Below, one piece after another: positions 10,201 to 19,933 of a DNA stretch of 64,000 nucleotides. Below the pieces are notes generated by a model, which searched no databases, was not told the DNA's origin, and saw only the letters and a program-made list of their open reading frames with translations. The stretch is from Deferrisoma camini S3R1 (GTDB taxonomy: Bacteria > Desulfobacterota > Deferrisomatia > Deferrisomatales > Deferrisomataceae): positions 488,501 through 552,500 of the forward strand of contig NZ_JAFN01000001.1 of the NCBI RefSeq assembly GCF_000526155.1. Direction: 5' to 3'. The position numbers and the translations under genes are program-made. Within the stretch, counting starts at the first letter, position 1, and every line of letters starts with the position of its first letter.

Positions 10201-10423
10201 CGCCGGGCCCCGGCCCGGCCACCGTGACCTCGGCCCCCACCAGGAGCTTCACCCCCAACTCCCGGGCCCGCACGTGGGCCCGGACGACCCCGTACACCCC
10301 GTCCCGGTCGGTGACCGCCACCGCCGGGAGCCCCAGGCCGTGGGCCCGCTCCACCAGCTCCTCGGGGTGGGCCGCCCCCTCCAGGAACGAGTAGTTGCTC
10401 TTGCACCACAGGGGAACGTACAT
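7256..10423 (-). CDS. dnaE2: Error-prone DNA polymerase III alpha subunit DnaE2
   Basis: 1055 residues from ATG 10423. GGGAGGG lies upstream; an open frame continues further upstream but only shadows imuB. N-terminal PHP domain ([16 protein letters not shown], then [10 protein letters not shown]), polymerase catalytic motif PDIDLDI near residue 378, and a C-terminal OB-fold and helix-hairpin segment. It is the translesion polymerase of the ImuA/ImuB/DnaE2 mutasome. Oddity: at residues about 791-812, between the conserved SDWDCTL and [13 protein letters not shown], there are about 25 extra residues ([12 protein letters not shown] and so on). They are encoded by a 7-bp tandem repeat of the kind otherwise found between genes, and the frame is kept. 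Last gene of the SOS operon. Confidence 0.92.
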   Translation of the reverse strand: MYVPLWCKSNYSFLEGAAHPEELVERAHGLGLPAVAVTDRDGVYGVVRAHVRARELGVKLLVGAEVTVAGPGPGEPDSTLVLLAADRAGYAHLCRLLTRGRLRSPKGTSRVTWAEVCEHAPGLVALWGGDRSLLVREADPGPMPDLLQEAFGDRLYALVARHRRADEPAQEARLRERARRLGLPVVAAVEVLYPTPDRRPLQDVLTAIRHGLAVQAAGTRLKPNAGHDLKAPPSFRERFADDPAAVARTLEVAERCAFSLAEIRYRYPAERLPDGTTSADLLGRLTWEGARQRFGGRVPARVRDQIERELALIEELDYPGYFLTMWEIVRFCRERGILCQGRGSAANSAVCYCLGITAVDPTRVELLFERFLSRERAEPPDIDLDIMHERREEVIRHVYKRYGRDRAAMVANVIRYRARSAVRDVGRALGLPATAVDRLARLVPSRGGDGDPWQGPGLDPGNPLHALLRRLVGEIQGFPRHLSIHPGGFLLGHEPVRDLVPVENAARPGRTVIQWDKEDLEDLGLFKVDLLGLGALTLLDRCFRLLREHRGVELSLDRIPPDDPATFDMIGRADTVGVFQIESRAQMSMLPRLRPRSYYDLVIQVSIVRPGPITGGMVHPYLRRRRGEEPVTYPHPCLEPVLAKTLGVPLFQEQVMRLAVVAADYTPGEADQLRRDMAAWRRHGRIERHRERLIARMTAKGIERRFAEQVFEQIRGFGEYGFPESHAASFALIAYATAWLRCHHPDVFTCALLNAQPLGFYSPATIVDDAKRHGLEILPVDVRFSDWDCTLQKSEARGQKTGDMGSGVRAGPARHLSTRTCYAVRLGLRYVKGLSPTRDWPRIERARREQPFASVEDLARRTGLGRNALRRLAEAGALEGLCRGRRRALWAAKGAGSSRRPALPLGPEPAPPLAALSSSEAVAWDYRASGLSPRAHPLEPLRPWLRERGLPDARTLARLPHGTRASYAGVVICRQRPGTAGGTVFLTLEDETGFVNVVVWKRVIERHAALVAAAPVLGVSGRVESREGVVHLVADRLWRPPLPAHPETAPSRDFH
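8013..8052. repeat. Degenerate 7-bp tandem repeat inside dnaE2
   Basis: Read on the minus strand, units are CAGAAGT, CAGAAGC, CAGAGGA, CAGAAGA, CAGGAGA. Same style of heptamer as the intergenic arrays at 33471, 56563 and 61289, but here in frame within a coding region. Confidence 0.75.
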
Positions 10424-10455
10424 GGGGGGCCTACCCTCCCGGCGGCCAGCCGACC

Positions 10456-11892
10456 TCACTCCACCGTGCCCTGCCGGAACCACCGGCCCCGGGCCCGGTC
10501 GTGGAACGCCCACAGGATCTCGCCGCCGGCCAGACGGACGAAGCGGTACTCCCGGTGCGTCCCCCGGCCCCACCAGCCCCCGCTCACCCCGTAGCCGCCC
10601 CGCGTCTGGCCGGCCGGCTCCGCCAGGGGCGCGGGCCGGTCCAGGATCCGGCGGACCAGGGGGCGGAGCGCCACCTGCCGGGGCCGGGCCGGGGGGAGGT
10701 CCTCCAGGGGCTCCCAGGCGAACCGGGCCTCGGGAAGGTGCCGGTCTGCCAGCCGGGCCCGCACCACGGCCCCCTCTCCCAGTTCGGCCCGGACCCGGGC
10801 CAGGGCCTGCAGGGCCGCCTTCGGGTCCCGCCGGGGGGCGGCCTGGAACAGGCCGGCCTGGGTCGGCCGGGCCGGCACGGCCCGGCCGGAGAGGACCACC
10901 TCCTCCACCCCGGCGGGGACGCCTGCCCCGGCCAGGCGAAGGTGCACCAGGTTCATGAGCTGGCGAGCGTCCCGGGTGGGCGCGGCGGGCCGGAGCCGCT
11001 CGGTTCGCACCGCGCCCCCCTCCAGCCGCAGGTGGATTCCCAGCTCCGCCAGCAGCATCCCCCGGCCCCCCATCCGGCCCAGCAGGTCGTCCAGGAGGCC
11101 CTTGATCCGGAACACCAGCCGGTGCAGGTCGGCCTCGGGCGGCTCGATCACCGCGCCCACCCGCAGGGGCTCGGGCGGGGCGATGGGCTGGAGGGGAAGC
11201 TCCCCCCGGCCCGAGACGAACCGGTGGAGCGCCGAGGCCGCCGGGCCGAACCGCTCCGCGAGCGAGGCCGCCGGAAGGGCCAGGAGGTCCCCGGCGGTGC
11301 GCACCCCCAGGGCCCCCAGCTCCGCCGCCAGGCCCGAGTCTGCGCCGAGCCGCGCAAGGGGCGCCCCCCGCACCGCGGCCGCCTCCTCGCCGGGGCTCCG
11401 GAGTACCCGGATCCGGGCCCTTCCGGAGCGCACGGCCGCCAGGGCGCCGCACCGGGTGAACCCCACGGCCACCCGGCCGGCCAGGCCCAGCCCGGCCAGC
11501 TCCCGCCGGATCCCGGCCGCCCACCGGGCCGGCTCGGGATGGAGCCGGCCCAGGCCGGAGGCGTCGAGCCAGAACACGCCGGGGTCCCGGTCCCAGGGCT
11601 CCACGCCGGGGGTGAACCGCAGGAGCCGCCGCAGGATCCGGTCCCTCCAGCGGGCCACCTCGGCCGGGGGCACCGCGGCCGCCCGCAGCCCCGGCGCCGC
11701 GGCCAGGGCGGTCACGTAGCGCATGCCCGGCGCCACCCCCTGGTGCCGGGCCCGGGCGTTGGCCCACAGGACCCGGCCGTGGGGGTGGTCCCGGTCCACC
11801 ACGGCCACGGGCCCCGTGGCCCAGCCCGGCCGCCGGAGCACGAGGACCTGGAGCGGCAGGGCCGGCACCTCAACGCAGGCCGTCCGGTCCAC
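10456..11892 (-). CDS. imuB: Y-family polymerase-like protein ImuB
   Basis: 478 residues from GTG 11892, overlapping imuA by 23 bp. Shows the palm, thumb and little-finger order of DinB/UmuC proteins ([15 protein letters not shown] in the palm), but lacks the catalytic DFDAFFA-like strand at the N-terminus. It should therefore be the non-catalytic ImuB type. A beta-clamp-binding motif QAGLF near residue 343 is expected for the hub that recruits DnaE2 to the clamp. The stop is 32 bp before dnaE2. Confidence 0.88.
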   Translation of the reverse strand: MDRTACVEVPALPLQVLVLRRPGWATGPVAVVDRDHPHGRVLWANARARHQGVAPGMRYVTALAAAPGLRAAAVPPAEVARWRDRILRRLLRFTPGVEPWDRDPGVFWLDASGLGRLHPEPARWAAGIRRELAGLGLAGRVAVGFTRCGALAAVRSGRARIRVLRSPGEEAAAVRGAPLARLGADSGLAAELGALGVRTAGDLLALPAASLAERFGPAASALHRFVSGRGELPLQPIAPPEPLRVGAVIEPPEADLHRLVFRIKGLLDDLLGRMGGRGMLLAELGIHLRLEGGAVRTERLRPAAPTRDARQLMNLVHLRLAGAGVPAGVEEVVLSGRAVPARPTQAGLFQAAPRRDPKAALQALARVRAELGEGAVVRARLADRHLPEARFAWEPLEDLPPARPRQVALRPLVRRILDRPAPLAEPAGQTRGGYGVSGGWWGRGTHREYRFVRLAGGEILWAFHDRARGRWFRQGTVE

Positions 11893-12502
11893 GGCACACC
11901 TCCCCGTGGCCCCAGCCCGGGAGCCGTCGCTTGTCCCGTAGCACCCGCACCCGGCACCGGAACCGGCCGGGCCCCAGCGGCTCCCGCACCGCCTCGGCCC
12001 GCACCGCCACCAGCGAGCCCAGCGAGGGCGCGCCGGCGGGCTTGCGGGTCAGGAACAGCACGAGCATCCGGTGCTCTCCGGCGAGCCCGGCCAGCCGCCC
12101 CTGGGCCGCCGCCGGCACCCGGGGCTCCTCCCCCAGGTCCACCACCACGAGCCCGAACCCCCCGGACCGGGCCAGCAGCTCCGCCGCCCGCAGGGCCTGG
12201 CGGGCGTCCCGGGCCCGCACCACGGCCAGGGCCTCCAGGTCCACGCCCCCCTCGGCCGCGTCGGGCGGGTAGAAGGAGCTCCCGGCCGGGGTGATCCAGG
12301 CCGCGGGCTCGCCCCGGCGCTGGGCGTCGAGCACCAGGGAGAAGGCCAGGGTGAGGGCGGCCGAGGCCCCCCGGGCCGAGAGCTCGGCCAGCCGGCCGGC
12401 CAGGGTCGGGAGCTCCCACCGGGCCGGGGGAAGCTTCTCCTCCAGCCGGGCCGCGGGCACCACGGGGATGCGGGCCAGGGCGCCGGCGGGCCTCGGGCTC
12501 AC
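11870..12502 (-). CDS. imuA: RecA-like protein ImuA
   Basis: 210 residues. The GTG start at 12502 overlaps the lexA stop as GTGA. Sequence follows the ImuA/RecA-like fold: WELPTLAGRLAELSARG, ALTLAFSLVLDAQ, WITPAGSSFYPPDAAEGGVDL, then LVVVDLGEE at the Walker-B position. No canonical Walker A (GxxxxGKT) is present, so ATP binding is doubtful. In known cassettes ImuA stabilises the ImuB-DnaE2 complex. The ORF can be extended upstream through lexA but that part is only a shadow. Confidence 0.8.
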   Translation of the reverse strand: MSPRPAGALARIPVVPAARLEEKLPPARWELPTLAGRLAELSARGASAALTLAFSLVLDAQRRGEPAAWITPAGSSFYPPDAAEGGVDLEALAVVRARDARQALRAAELLARSGGFGLVVVDLGEEPRVPAAAQGRLAGLAGEHRMLVLFLTRKPAGAPSLGSLVAVRAEAVREPLGPGRFRCRVRVLRDKRRLPGWGHGEVCRGPDGLR

Positions 12503-13101
12503 TCCAGCCTCCTGCGCACCTCGACCACCTTGCCCAGGATCTCCACCTCGCCCGGGGCGGGCACGATGGGGGCGAAGGCCGGGTTCTCGGGCAGGAGCTC
12601 GACCCGGCCGGACCGGGTGCGCAGGCGCTTCACCGTGGCCTCGTCCCCCACCCGGGCCACCACGATGTCGCCGTCCCGGGCCTCGGGCTGGCGCCGCACG
12701 ACCACCAGGTCCCCCGGCAGGATGCCCGCGCCGGTCATGCTCTCGCCCCGGACCCGCAGGGCGAACAGGTCCTCGCCCCGGCCGCGGGTCTCCACGGGCA
12801 GGTAGCCCTCGGCCTCCTCCACCGCCGTGTCCAGGGGCCCGGCCGGCACCCGGCCCAGCAGGGGCACGAGCACGGTGGAGCCCGGGTGCCCGGGCAGGCG
12901 GTACCCCCGGGCCCGGCCCCGCTCCACCACCAGCCTGCCCTCGGCCACCAGCCGCTCCAGGTGGGCCCGGGCCGTCTGGACCGCCCGGAACCCCAGGGCC
13001 TCCTGCACCTCCCGTACCGTGGGGGGCCGGCCGGCGAGGATCCGGTCCCGCACGAACTCGAACACCTTCTGCCGGGTCTCCCCCGGCCGCGTGCGCGGCA
13101 T
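12499..13101 (-). CDS. lexA: LexA-type SOS repressor
   Basis: 200 residues from ATG 13101; AGGAGG lies 6 bp upstream. N-terminal winged-helix DNA-binding domain (PPTVREVQEALGFRAVQTA), then the autocleavage site Ala87-Gly88 (GRVPAGPL). Catalytic Ser121 is in VRGESMTGAGI and Lys158 in DEATVKRL. It is the first gene of the lexA-imuA-imuB-dnaE2 operon, which it should repress. The adjacent sigma-54 regulator gene is divergent. Confidence 0.92.
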   Translation of the reverse strand: MPRTRPGETRQKVFEFVRDRILAGRPPTVREVQEALGFRAVQTARAHLERLVAEGRLVVERGRARGYRLPGHPGSTVLVPLLGRVPAGPLDTAVEEAEGYLPVETRGRGEDLFALRVRGESMTGAGILPGDLVVVRRQPEARDGDIVVARVGDEATVKRLRTRSGRVELLPENPAFAPIVPAPGEVEILGKVVEVRRRLE

Positions 13102-13131
13102 GGTCGACCTCCTGGAGAGGGATGGGTCCTC

Positions 13132-13160
13132 TGTATAGCAGACAAATGTATGCTTGGCAA
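13132..13160 (-). promoter_or_regulatory. lexA operon promoter with candidate LexA site
   Basis: On the minus strand, TTGCCA (13160-13155) and TATACA (13137-13132) are separated by 17 bp, about 31 bp upstream of the lexA ATG. A near-palindrome CTGT-N7-ACAA (13131-13145, plus-strand reading) covers the -10 box and is a candidate operator. The promoter is convincing; the operator is a guess because LexA sites differ between lineages. Confidence 0.6.
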
Positions 13161-13325
13161 CCGCCCCCCATTCCGCCGTGACGGCGGGCCGCCGAGCAGA
13201 GGTGTCGAGTGCCCCCGGGGAGATCCGGGGCTCCGGGATGGGCCGAGATCCGGTCCTTTGCGGGCCGAACCCGCCGGTTGGTACCATGGCCCGCCCCGCC
13301 CCCCACCGAATCCACCGGAGACGGC

Positions 13326-14798
<1,473 letters not shown>

Positions 14799-14936
14799 CC
14801 CGGCTCGTCACACGGCGACCCTCACCCACACGCCGGCCCCGGCACCAGGGGATCACACGGATCGGACGGGGCCCGCCGCGAGGGGCAGGAGCCCCTGGCG
14901 CAGAGCCGGCAGGGAACGATGGCGATTCCGGCGGGG

Positions 14937-14971
14937 AAAAAGGGCCCCGGGCCGGCGGAGGCCGGCCCGGG
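14937..14971 (-). terminator. Rho-independent terminator of the methyltransferase operon
   Basis: Perfect 11-bp stem (CCCGGGCCGGC at 14946-14956 and GCCGGCCCGGG at 14961-14971) with a 4-nt loop. On the minus strand it is followed by CCC and five T residues (14941-14937). It lies beyond the repeat element that follows the last gene of the operon. Confidence 0.75.
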
Positions 14972-14986
14972 CGGAGGGAATGCGGG

Positions 14987-15255
14987 TCATACCAAGTTGC
15001 CATCCATCGGATCCGAAGCCGGGGGCGGGGCAAGGGACCTGGCTGCGGCCGGGCGCGAAGCCAGGCATTGAGATTCGCCGCGTAGGCACAGGGCGGGCGA
15101 GCCGGCTCCATGGCAACCCACTGGAACCCGCACCATCTCGCAGTCCAGACGCCGGAGGCGCTGCGCGGCGAGCCAAGGGGCCGCACCCGGCTCTCCGCCA
15201 GGCCCCTTGCCCCTCTGGCCAGGGGGCCACCAGTTCTAAAGGCGACTTGGTATCA
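14987..15255. mobile_element. Element A copy 1 (269 bp, inverted-repeat MITE-like)
   Basis: Outer ends TCATACCAAGTTGCC (14987) and GGCGACTTGGTATCA (to 15255) are inverted. Inner arms GGGGCAAGGGACCTGGC and GCCAGGCCCCTTGCCCC pair, and a nested pair CGCCGCGTAG / CTGCGCGGCG lies inside. No protein is encoded. The TGA stop of the methyltransferase gene (15253-15255, minus strand) is the last three bases of the element. Confidence 0.8.
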
Positions 15256-16059
15256 GAGGTCTGCGAAGCGTTTCGCCCGAAAGGCCTTGAGGTAGTTCAT
15301 GCAGTAGCCGTCGCGGCCGGCCAGGGTCTCGGCCGCCACGATCTGGGCCATCATCCGCCGGTCCAGGGGGTTCACGATCGCCCCGTCCAGCCCCTTGGCG
15401 ATGGCCATGACCATGAAGGTCTGGTTGAGGAGCTTCCGTTCCGGAAGCCCGTAGCTGATGTTGGAAAGCCCGCACATCGTGTGGATGCCCGGGAACCGGC
15501 CCCGGATCGCCTCCACCGCGTTCAGGAACTCCACCCCGAAGTCGCTGCGGGTCGAAAGGGGCTGGACCAGGGGATCCACGAAGATGTTCCCCACGCCCAC
15601 CCCGGCTTGGACGAGCCCGTTCACGAGCCGGTCGGCGATCGCCAGCCGCTGGTCCGTGGTCTCGGGCATGCCCTCGTCGCTCATGCACAGGGCCACCACC
15701 TTCAGCTCGGTGCCGGCAATGAGGGGCAGCAGGGCCTCGTAGCGGTCCTTCTCCAGGCTGATCGAGTTGATCATGGCGGGCTCGGGGCCCCGGTGGACGG
15801 CGAGGGCCGCCTCGATGGCCCTGGGGTCGGGGCTGTCGAGGCAGCAGGGGGTGTCCACCTCGGACTGCACGGTCTCCACGAGCCAGCGCAGGTAGTCGGC
15901 CTCCTGGCCCACGAAGATGCCGGCGTTCACGTCGATGTAGTCGGCCCCGGCGTCGTGCTGGTCCCGGGCCACCTGGGCGATGGCCCGGGCGTCGCGGGCC
16001 TCGATGGCCGGTGCGATCGCCTTGCGGCTGGCGTTGATGAGCTCTCCGACGATGATCAT
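15253..16059 (-). CDS. Methyltetrahydrofolate:corrinoid methyltransferase (MtgA-like)
   Basis: 268 residues from ATG 16059 (GGAGGAG 6 bp upstream). A pterin-binding TIM barrel as in MetH domain 2, AcsE and MtgA: MIIVGELINASRKAIAPAIEARD, ADYIDVNAG, MINSISLEKDR, VGNIFVDPLVQPLS, GLSNISYGLPER. It is expected to move the methyl group from the methylated corrinoid protein to tetrahydrofolate. Last gene of the operon after the corrinoid protein. It is separated from that gene by a 236-bp inverted-repeat element, and its stop codon is supplied by element A copy 1. Confidence 0.88.
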   Translation of the reverse strand: MIIVGELINASRKAIAPAIEARDARAIAQVARDQHDAGADYIDVNAGIFVGQEADYLRWLVETVQSEVDTPCCLDSPDPRAIEAALAVHRGPEPAMINSISLEKDRYEALLPLIAGTELKVVALCMSDEGMPETTDQRLAIADRLVNGLVQAGVGVGNIFVDPLVQPLSTRSDFGVEFLNAVEAIRGRFPGIHTMCGLSNISYGLPERKLLNQTFMVMAIAKGLDGAIVNPLDRRMMAQIVAAETLAGRDGYCMNYLKAFRAKRFADL

Positions 16060-16077
16060 GGGACTCCTCCGTCCGGG

Positions 16078-16313
16078 CTAGTGTCATGCTCTGCAAGTTC
16101 GTGCATTTCCCGAGGCGGTGGGGCCGGGGGCCCCTCTTTCGCTGAACGGCCTCGCAGGGGCCGCCTCGGCTCGGTCCGCTGCGGCGCGTGAGAGCACGCG
16201 CCGCGGCCGCTCCCCTGCACCGGGCGGCCCGGGCTGCTCGGCCGTCGCGCTTCGTCGGAGCCCCCGGCCCCACCGCTGCAATCCGTAAACCTTTTTGCGG
16301 AACGGGACACTAG
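16078..16313. mobile_element. Element B: 236-bp inverted-repeat element within the operon
   Basis: Ends are CTAGTGTC (16078-16085) and GACACTAG (16306-16313), exact inverted repeats. Further in, GGCGGTGGGGCCGGGGGC and GCCCCCGGCCCCACCGC also pair, and the core holds more GC palindromes. There is no coding frame of note. The TAG stop of the corrinoid protein gene lies inside the right terminal repeat, and the Shine-Dalgarno of the next gene starts just beyond the left one. Confidence 0.75.
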
Positions 16314-16936
16314 GCCGCGATCAGGCGGCGGGCCAGTTCCACGGCGCCGGGGGCGTCCTCGCTGTAGCCGTCGGCCCCGATCTTCCGGGCGAAGGCCTCC
16401 GTGACCGGAGCGCCTCCGACCATGGTCCGAATGGCCAGCCCGTTGTCCCGGATGGCCTTCACCGTGGCCTCCATGGCCGGCATGGTGGTGGTGAGCAGCG
16501 CCGACATGCACACGATCTGGGCCTGGTGCTCTGCGGCCGCGGCGAGGAACCTGTCGGTGTCCACGTCGACCCCAAGGTCGATCACCTGGAACCCGGCGCC
16601 CTCGAGCATCATGGCCACGAGGTTCTTGCCGATGTCGTGGAGGTCGCCCTTCACGGTGCCGATCACCAGGGTCCCCTTGGGCTGGGCGTCGTCCGCGCCC
16701 AGCCGGGGCCGGAGCACCTCGAGCCCTGCCTTCATGGCCTGGGCGGCCATGAGCATCTCGGGCACGAACAGCTCGCCTTCGCTGAACTTCTGGCCCACCT
16801 CGTCCATGGCTGCGATGAGCCCTTGGTTGAGCACCGAGTGCACGTCGGAGCCGGCGTCCAGCTCGGCCCGCACCAGCTCGGCCACGCGATCCTCGTCAAA
16901 CTCCAGCACGGCATCGTAGATGTCTTGGACGGCCAT
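16310..16936 (-). CDS. Corrinoid (B12-binding) methyl-carrier protein (MtgC/MttC-like)
   Basis: 208 residues. Helical cap domain at 1-85 (FSEGELFVPEMLMAAQAMKAG), then a Rossmann B12 domain with the DxHxxG motif GDLHDIGKN, placing the cobalt-ligating His at residue 100. Further B12 contacts are in SALLTTTMPAME and VGGAPVT. It accepts a methyl group from the MttB-family protein and delivers it to the tetrahydrofolate methyltransferase downstream. Its stop codon is created by element B. Confidence 0.92.
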   Translation of the reverse strand: MAVQDIYDAVLEFDEDRVAELVRAELDAGSDVHSVLNQGLIAAMDEVGQKFSEGELFVPEMLMAAQAMKAGLEVLRPRLGADDAQPKGTLVIGTVKGDLHDIGKNLVAMMLEGAGFQVIDLGVDVDTDRFLAAAAEHQAQIVCMSALLTTTMPAMEATVKAIRDNGLAIRTMVGGAPVTEAFARKIGADGYSEDAPGAVELARRLIAA

Positions 16937-16951
16937 TGGTCTCTCCTTCGG

Positions 16952-18463
16952 TCAAGGGTTGGGTGGGGAGGTACGGATCTCCTCCCACATGTCTCGGACG
17001 GTGGCTGCGAGGAGCAGCACCATTACGGCGAGAAACGGCAGGGAGCCCACGATCGAGGCGGTCTGGAGCGCGTTGAGCCCCCCGGCGTACACGAGAACGG
17101 CGGCCACGGCCCCCAGGGTCGCCCCCCAGAACACGATGAGCCGGCGGCTTGCCCGCTCGGCGCCGCCCGTGGAGAAGGTGCTCACCACGTAGGTGGCCGA
17201 GTCGGCCGAGGTGATGAAGAACGAGGCGATCAGGAGGTTCGCCAGGGCGGTTAGGAGCCCGTAATGGGGCAGCTGGCGGAGGGTCCCGAACAGGGCGCTC
17301 TCCACGGCGGTCTGCACCATCCTCGCGATGGCCCCGCCCTGGGCCAGGTCGATGTGCACGGCGGTGCCGCCCAGGGCCGACGCAAAGGCGAACGAGAACA
17401 GGGACGGCAGCACCATGACCCCGATCACGAACTCGCGCACGGTTCGGCCCCGGGAGATGCGGGCGATGAACGCGCCGACGAACGGCGCCCAGGCGACCCA
17501 CCAGGCCCAGTAGAACACGGTCCACGCGCGGGTCCACTCGGGGTTCCCGAACAGGGTCGTGCTCGTGGACAGCGGCACGATGTCCCGCAGGTAGTCTGCC
17601 AGGGCCCGGCCGAAGGTCGCGGCGAGGGCCCGGGTGGGCCCGTAGGCCAGGAAGAACCCCAGGAGCGTGAGCATCAGGAGCACGTTCAGGTTCGACAGCA
17701 GCTTGATGCCCCGGTTCACCCCGCTCACGGCCGATGCGATGAACAAGAGCGTGATCACGCCGATCACGGCGAGCGTGGTGCCCGCCCCGCCGGGCAGGCC
17801 AGCGCTCAGGTGGAGCCCGCTCGTGATCTGGAGGGCGCCGAGCCCCAGCGAGGTCACGACCCCCATCACCGTGGCCCAGATCGCGAGCACGTCCACCACC
17901 ACCCCGGGCCATCCCTCGGCCCGGCGCCGGCCGATCAGCGGAGCCAGGCATCGGGAGACGAGGGCGGGCTCGCCCTTGCGGAAGTGGAAGTAGGCGATGG
18001 CCAGCCCCACCACCACGTAGGTGCCCCAGGCGTGCACGCCCCAGTGGAAGAAGAAGATCTTGAAGGCGAGCCGGGCCGCCTCGGGGGTGCCGGACGGCCC
18101 CGTGGGGGGCGAGGTGAAGTGGGTCATGGGCTCGGCGACCGACCAGAACACCAGCCCGATGCCCATGCCGGCGGAGAAGAGCATGGCGAACCAGCTCGTC
18201 CGGCTGAACTCGGGAGGCTCGTCGTCCCGGCCCAGGCGGATTCGGCCGAGGGGCGAGAGGGCCAGGACCAGCCCGGCCCCCACGAACAGGCTCACGAGCC
18301 CCAGGTAGAGCCCCCCGAGGTGTGTCGTGACGGCCTGGAGGACCCCGTTGGCCGCCCCACCGGTGGCCTCGGGCGCCAGGGCACCGGCCAGGAGGAACGG
18401 CAGCACCAGCAGGGCCGCGCCCCAGAACACCCTGCGGTCGATCCGGGAGTCGAGCCAACGCAT
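16952..18463 (-). CDS. BCCT-family transporter (betaine/carnitine/choline type), first type
   Basis: 503 residues, about 12 membrane segments. The signature GMGIGLVFWSVAEP near residue 95 and WTVFYWAWWVAWAPFVGAFI near 310 identify the BCCT family. The Gly-Met-Gly-Ile-Gly stretch matches the form known from sodium-coupled betaine carriers. It lies 10 bp downstream of the methyltransferase and 15 bp upstream of the corrinoid protein, so it should import the methylated amine that this operon demethylates. Confidence 0.9.
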   Translation of the reverse strand: MRWLDSRIDRRVFWGAALLVLPFLLAGALAPEATGGAANGVLQAVTTHLGGLYLGLVSLFVGAGLVLALSPLGRIRLGRDDEPPEFSRTSWFAMLFSAGMGIGLVFWSVAEPMTHFTSPPTGPSGTPEAARLAFKIFFFHWGVHAWGTYVVVGLAIAYFHFRKGEPALVSRCLAPLIGRRRAEGWPGVVVDVLAIWATVMGVVTSLGLGALQITSGLHLSAGLPGGAGTTLAVIGVITLLFIASAVSGVNRGIKLLSNLNVLLMLTLLGFFLAYGPTRALAATFGRALADYLRDIVPLSTSTTLFGNPEWTRAWTVFYWAWWVAWAPFVGAFIARISRGRTVREFVIGVMVLPSLFSFAFASALGGTAVHIDLAQGGAIARMVQTAVESALFGTLRQLPHYGLLTALANLLIASFFITSADSATYVVSTFSTGGAERASRRLIVFWGATLGAVAAVLVYAGGLNALQTASIVGSLPFLAVMVLLLAATVRDMWEEIRTSPPNP

Positions 18464-18473
18464 CCGGGTCTCC

Positions 18474-19898
18474 TCACGTCCCGCGCTTGCGGGTCTCCAC
18501 GTAGGCGGCCAGGTCCCGCTCCACGGCCGGGTCGATGTCGGGCTTCCGGTACCGGGCCAGGCGCTCCTCCACCGCCCGGGCGGCGCGGCGGGCCGCGTCC
18601 AGGCCGCCGGCCTGCTTCCAGCCCTCGTGGCTGGCCCGGTTCGCCAGCTTGGGCAGGAAGAACTCGGTGCGGCACAGTTTGAACGTCTTGGGCTGGGTCA
18701 GGTACTGGCCGCCGATCCCGACCTGCTGGATGGTGGGCAGGTCGATCGCTTCATCGGTCACGGCCACGGGCGAGGTGATCTTGCGGACCATGCCGCACAG
18801 CTCCTCGTCCAGCAGGAACTTCTCGAAGCTCATCGCAATGTACGACCCCAGGATGCCGGCGGAGTGGAGCACGAAGTTCACGCCGTTTCGCACCGTGGTC
18901 AGAAGGGAGAGGGCCGACTCCATGCCCGCCTGGGCGTCGGGCACGTGGCTGTCGGTCAGGGCGCCGCCGCTTCGGCAGGGCAGCCCGTAGAACCGGGCCA
19001 TCTGTGCCGCGGCCGACACGAACATCGGGTACTCCGGGGCGCCGATCGAGAGGCCGCCGCTGCGCATGTCCATGGCCGACGAGGTGGAGCCGTACACGAC
19101 CGGGGTGCCGGGGTTCACCAGCTGGGCCAGGGTGATGCCGGCCAGGATCTCGGCGTTCTGGAGCGCGAGCACCCCGGCCTGGGTCACCGGCCCCGACGAC
19201 CCGGCCATGATCAGGGCGGCCACGACGCAGGGCTGCCCGTACCGGGCCAGCTCGATGAGGCTCGCGGCCATCTCCTCGGAGAACTGCAGGGGGGAGAGGG
19301 AGTTGATCAGCGAGATCGTCACCGGTTTGTTCCGGATCGCCTCGGTGCCGCCCCAGATCCGGCCGGCCATCTCCAGGGTGTCCCGCGCGCCCTGCCGGGA
19401 CACCGGGGCCCCCATGAACGCCTTGTCGCACAGGACGATGCTCGAAAAGAGCATGTCCAGGTGGGCGGTGTCGCTCGGCACGTCCGACGGCTCCACCATC
19501 ATGAACCCGTTCATGTCCAGGTACGGGGAGGTCTGGATGAGCTTGCAGAACCGGTTGTAGTCCTCAAGAGTCGCCTCCCGCTGGACCCCTTCGGCCGTCG
19601 CCACGAACGGAGCGCCGTAGCCGGGGGCCAGGACGAAGTCGTCCCCGCCCACGGCCACGTCGTGCTCGGGGTTGCGGGCGTGGATCACGAACCGGCCGGG
19701 CGCGGTCTCCAGGGCGGCGCGGACATCGGCCTCGGTGAGCCGGACAACCTTGCCGTCCACGCTCTTGCCGTGCTTCTCGAAGATCTCCAGGGCCTCGGGC
19801 TCGTTGAACGCCACCCCCGTGCTGGCCAGAAGCTCCATGGAGGCGTCGTGGAGCCGTAGAAGCTCCTCGGGTGTGAACTCGTGCATGCGGTCGTGCAT
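18474..19898 (-). CDS. MttB-superfamily methyltransferase, non-pyrrolysine (glycine betaine type)
   Basis: 474 residues from ATG 19898 (GAGGAG 9-10 bp upstream). Typical MttB fold: LLASTGVAFNEPEALEIFEKHG, then ISLINSLSPLQFSEEMAASL and VYGSTSSAMDMRSGG. The frame has no internal TAG, so no pyrrolysine is used. Length and lack of pyrrolysine fit the MtgB-like group that demethylates glycine betaine or related quaternary amines, passing the methyl to the operon's corrinoid protein. The exact substrate (betaine, carnitine, proline betaine) cannot be read from sequence. Confidence 0.9.
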   Translation of the reverse strand: MHDRMHEFTPEELLRLHDASMELLASTGVAFNEPEALEIFEKHGKSVDGKVVRLTEADVRAALETAPGRFVIHARNPEHDVAVGGDDFVLAPGYGAPFVATAEGVQREATLEDYNRFCKLIQTSPYLDMNGFMMVEPSDVPSDTAHLDMLFSSIVLCDKAFMGAPVSRQGARDTLEMAGRIWGGTEAIRNKPVTISLINSLSPLQFSEEMAASLIELARYGQPCVVAALIMAGSSGPVTQAGVLALQNAEILAGITLAQLVNPGTPVVYGSTSSAMDMRSGGLSIGAPEYPMFVSAAAQMARFYGLPCRSGGALTDSHVPDAQAGMESALSLLTTVRNGVNFVLHSAGILGSYIAMSFEKFLLDEELCGMVRKITSPVAVTDEAIDLPTIQQVGIGGQYLTQPKTFKLCRTEFFLPKLANRASHEGWKQAGGLDAARRAARAVEERLARYRKPDIDPAVERDLAAYVETRKRGT

Positions 19899-19933
19899 GG
19901 ATCGGATCTCCTCTTCGTGACGTCGCGGCCGCC

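Noticed and set aside
14980..16191. 403-residue plus-strand open frame over element A copy 1 and the methyltransferase gene
   Set aside because: It is the antisense of a clearly recognisable MtgA-like protein plus a repeat element.
18474..19898. Possible pyrrolysine-containing trimethylamine methyltransferase
   Set aside because: The whole MttB-family frame reads through without any in-frame TAG, so it belongs to the non-pyrrolysine branch.
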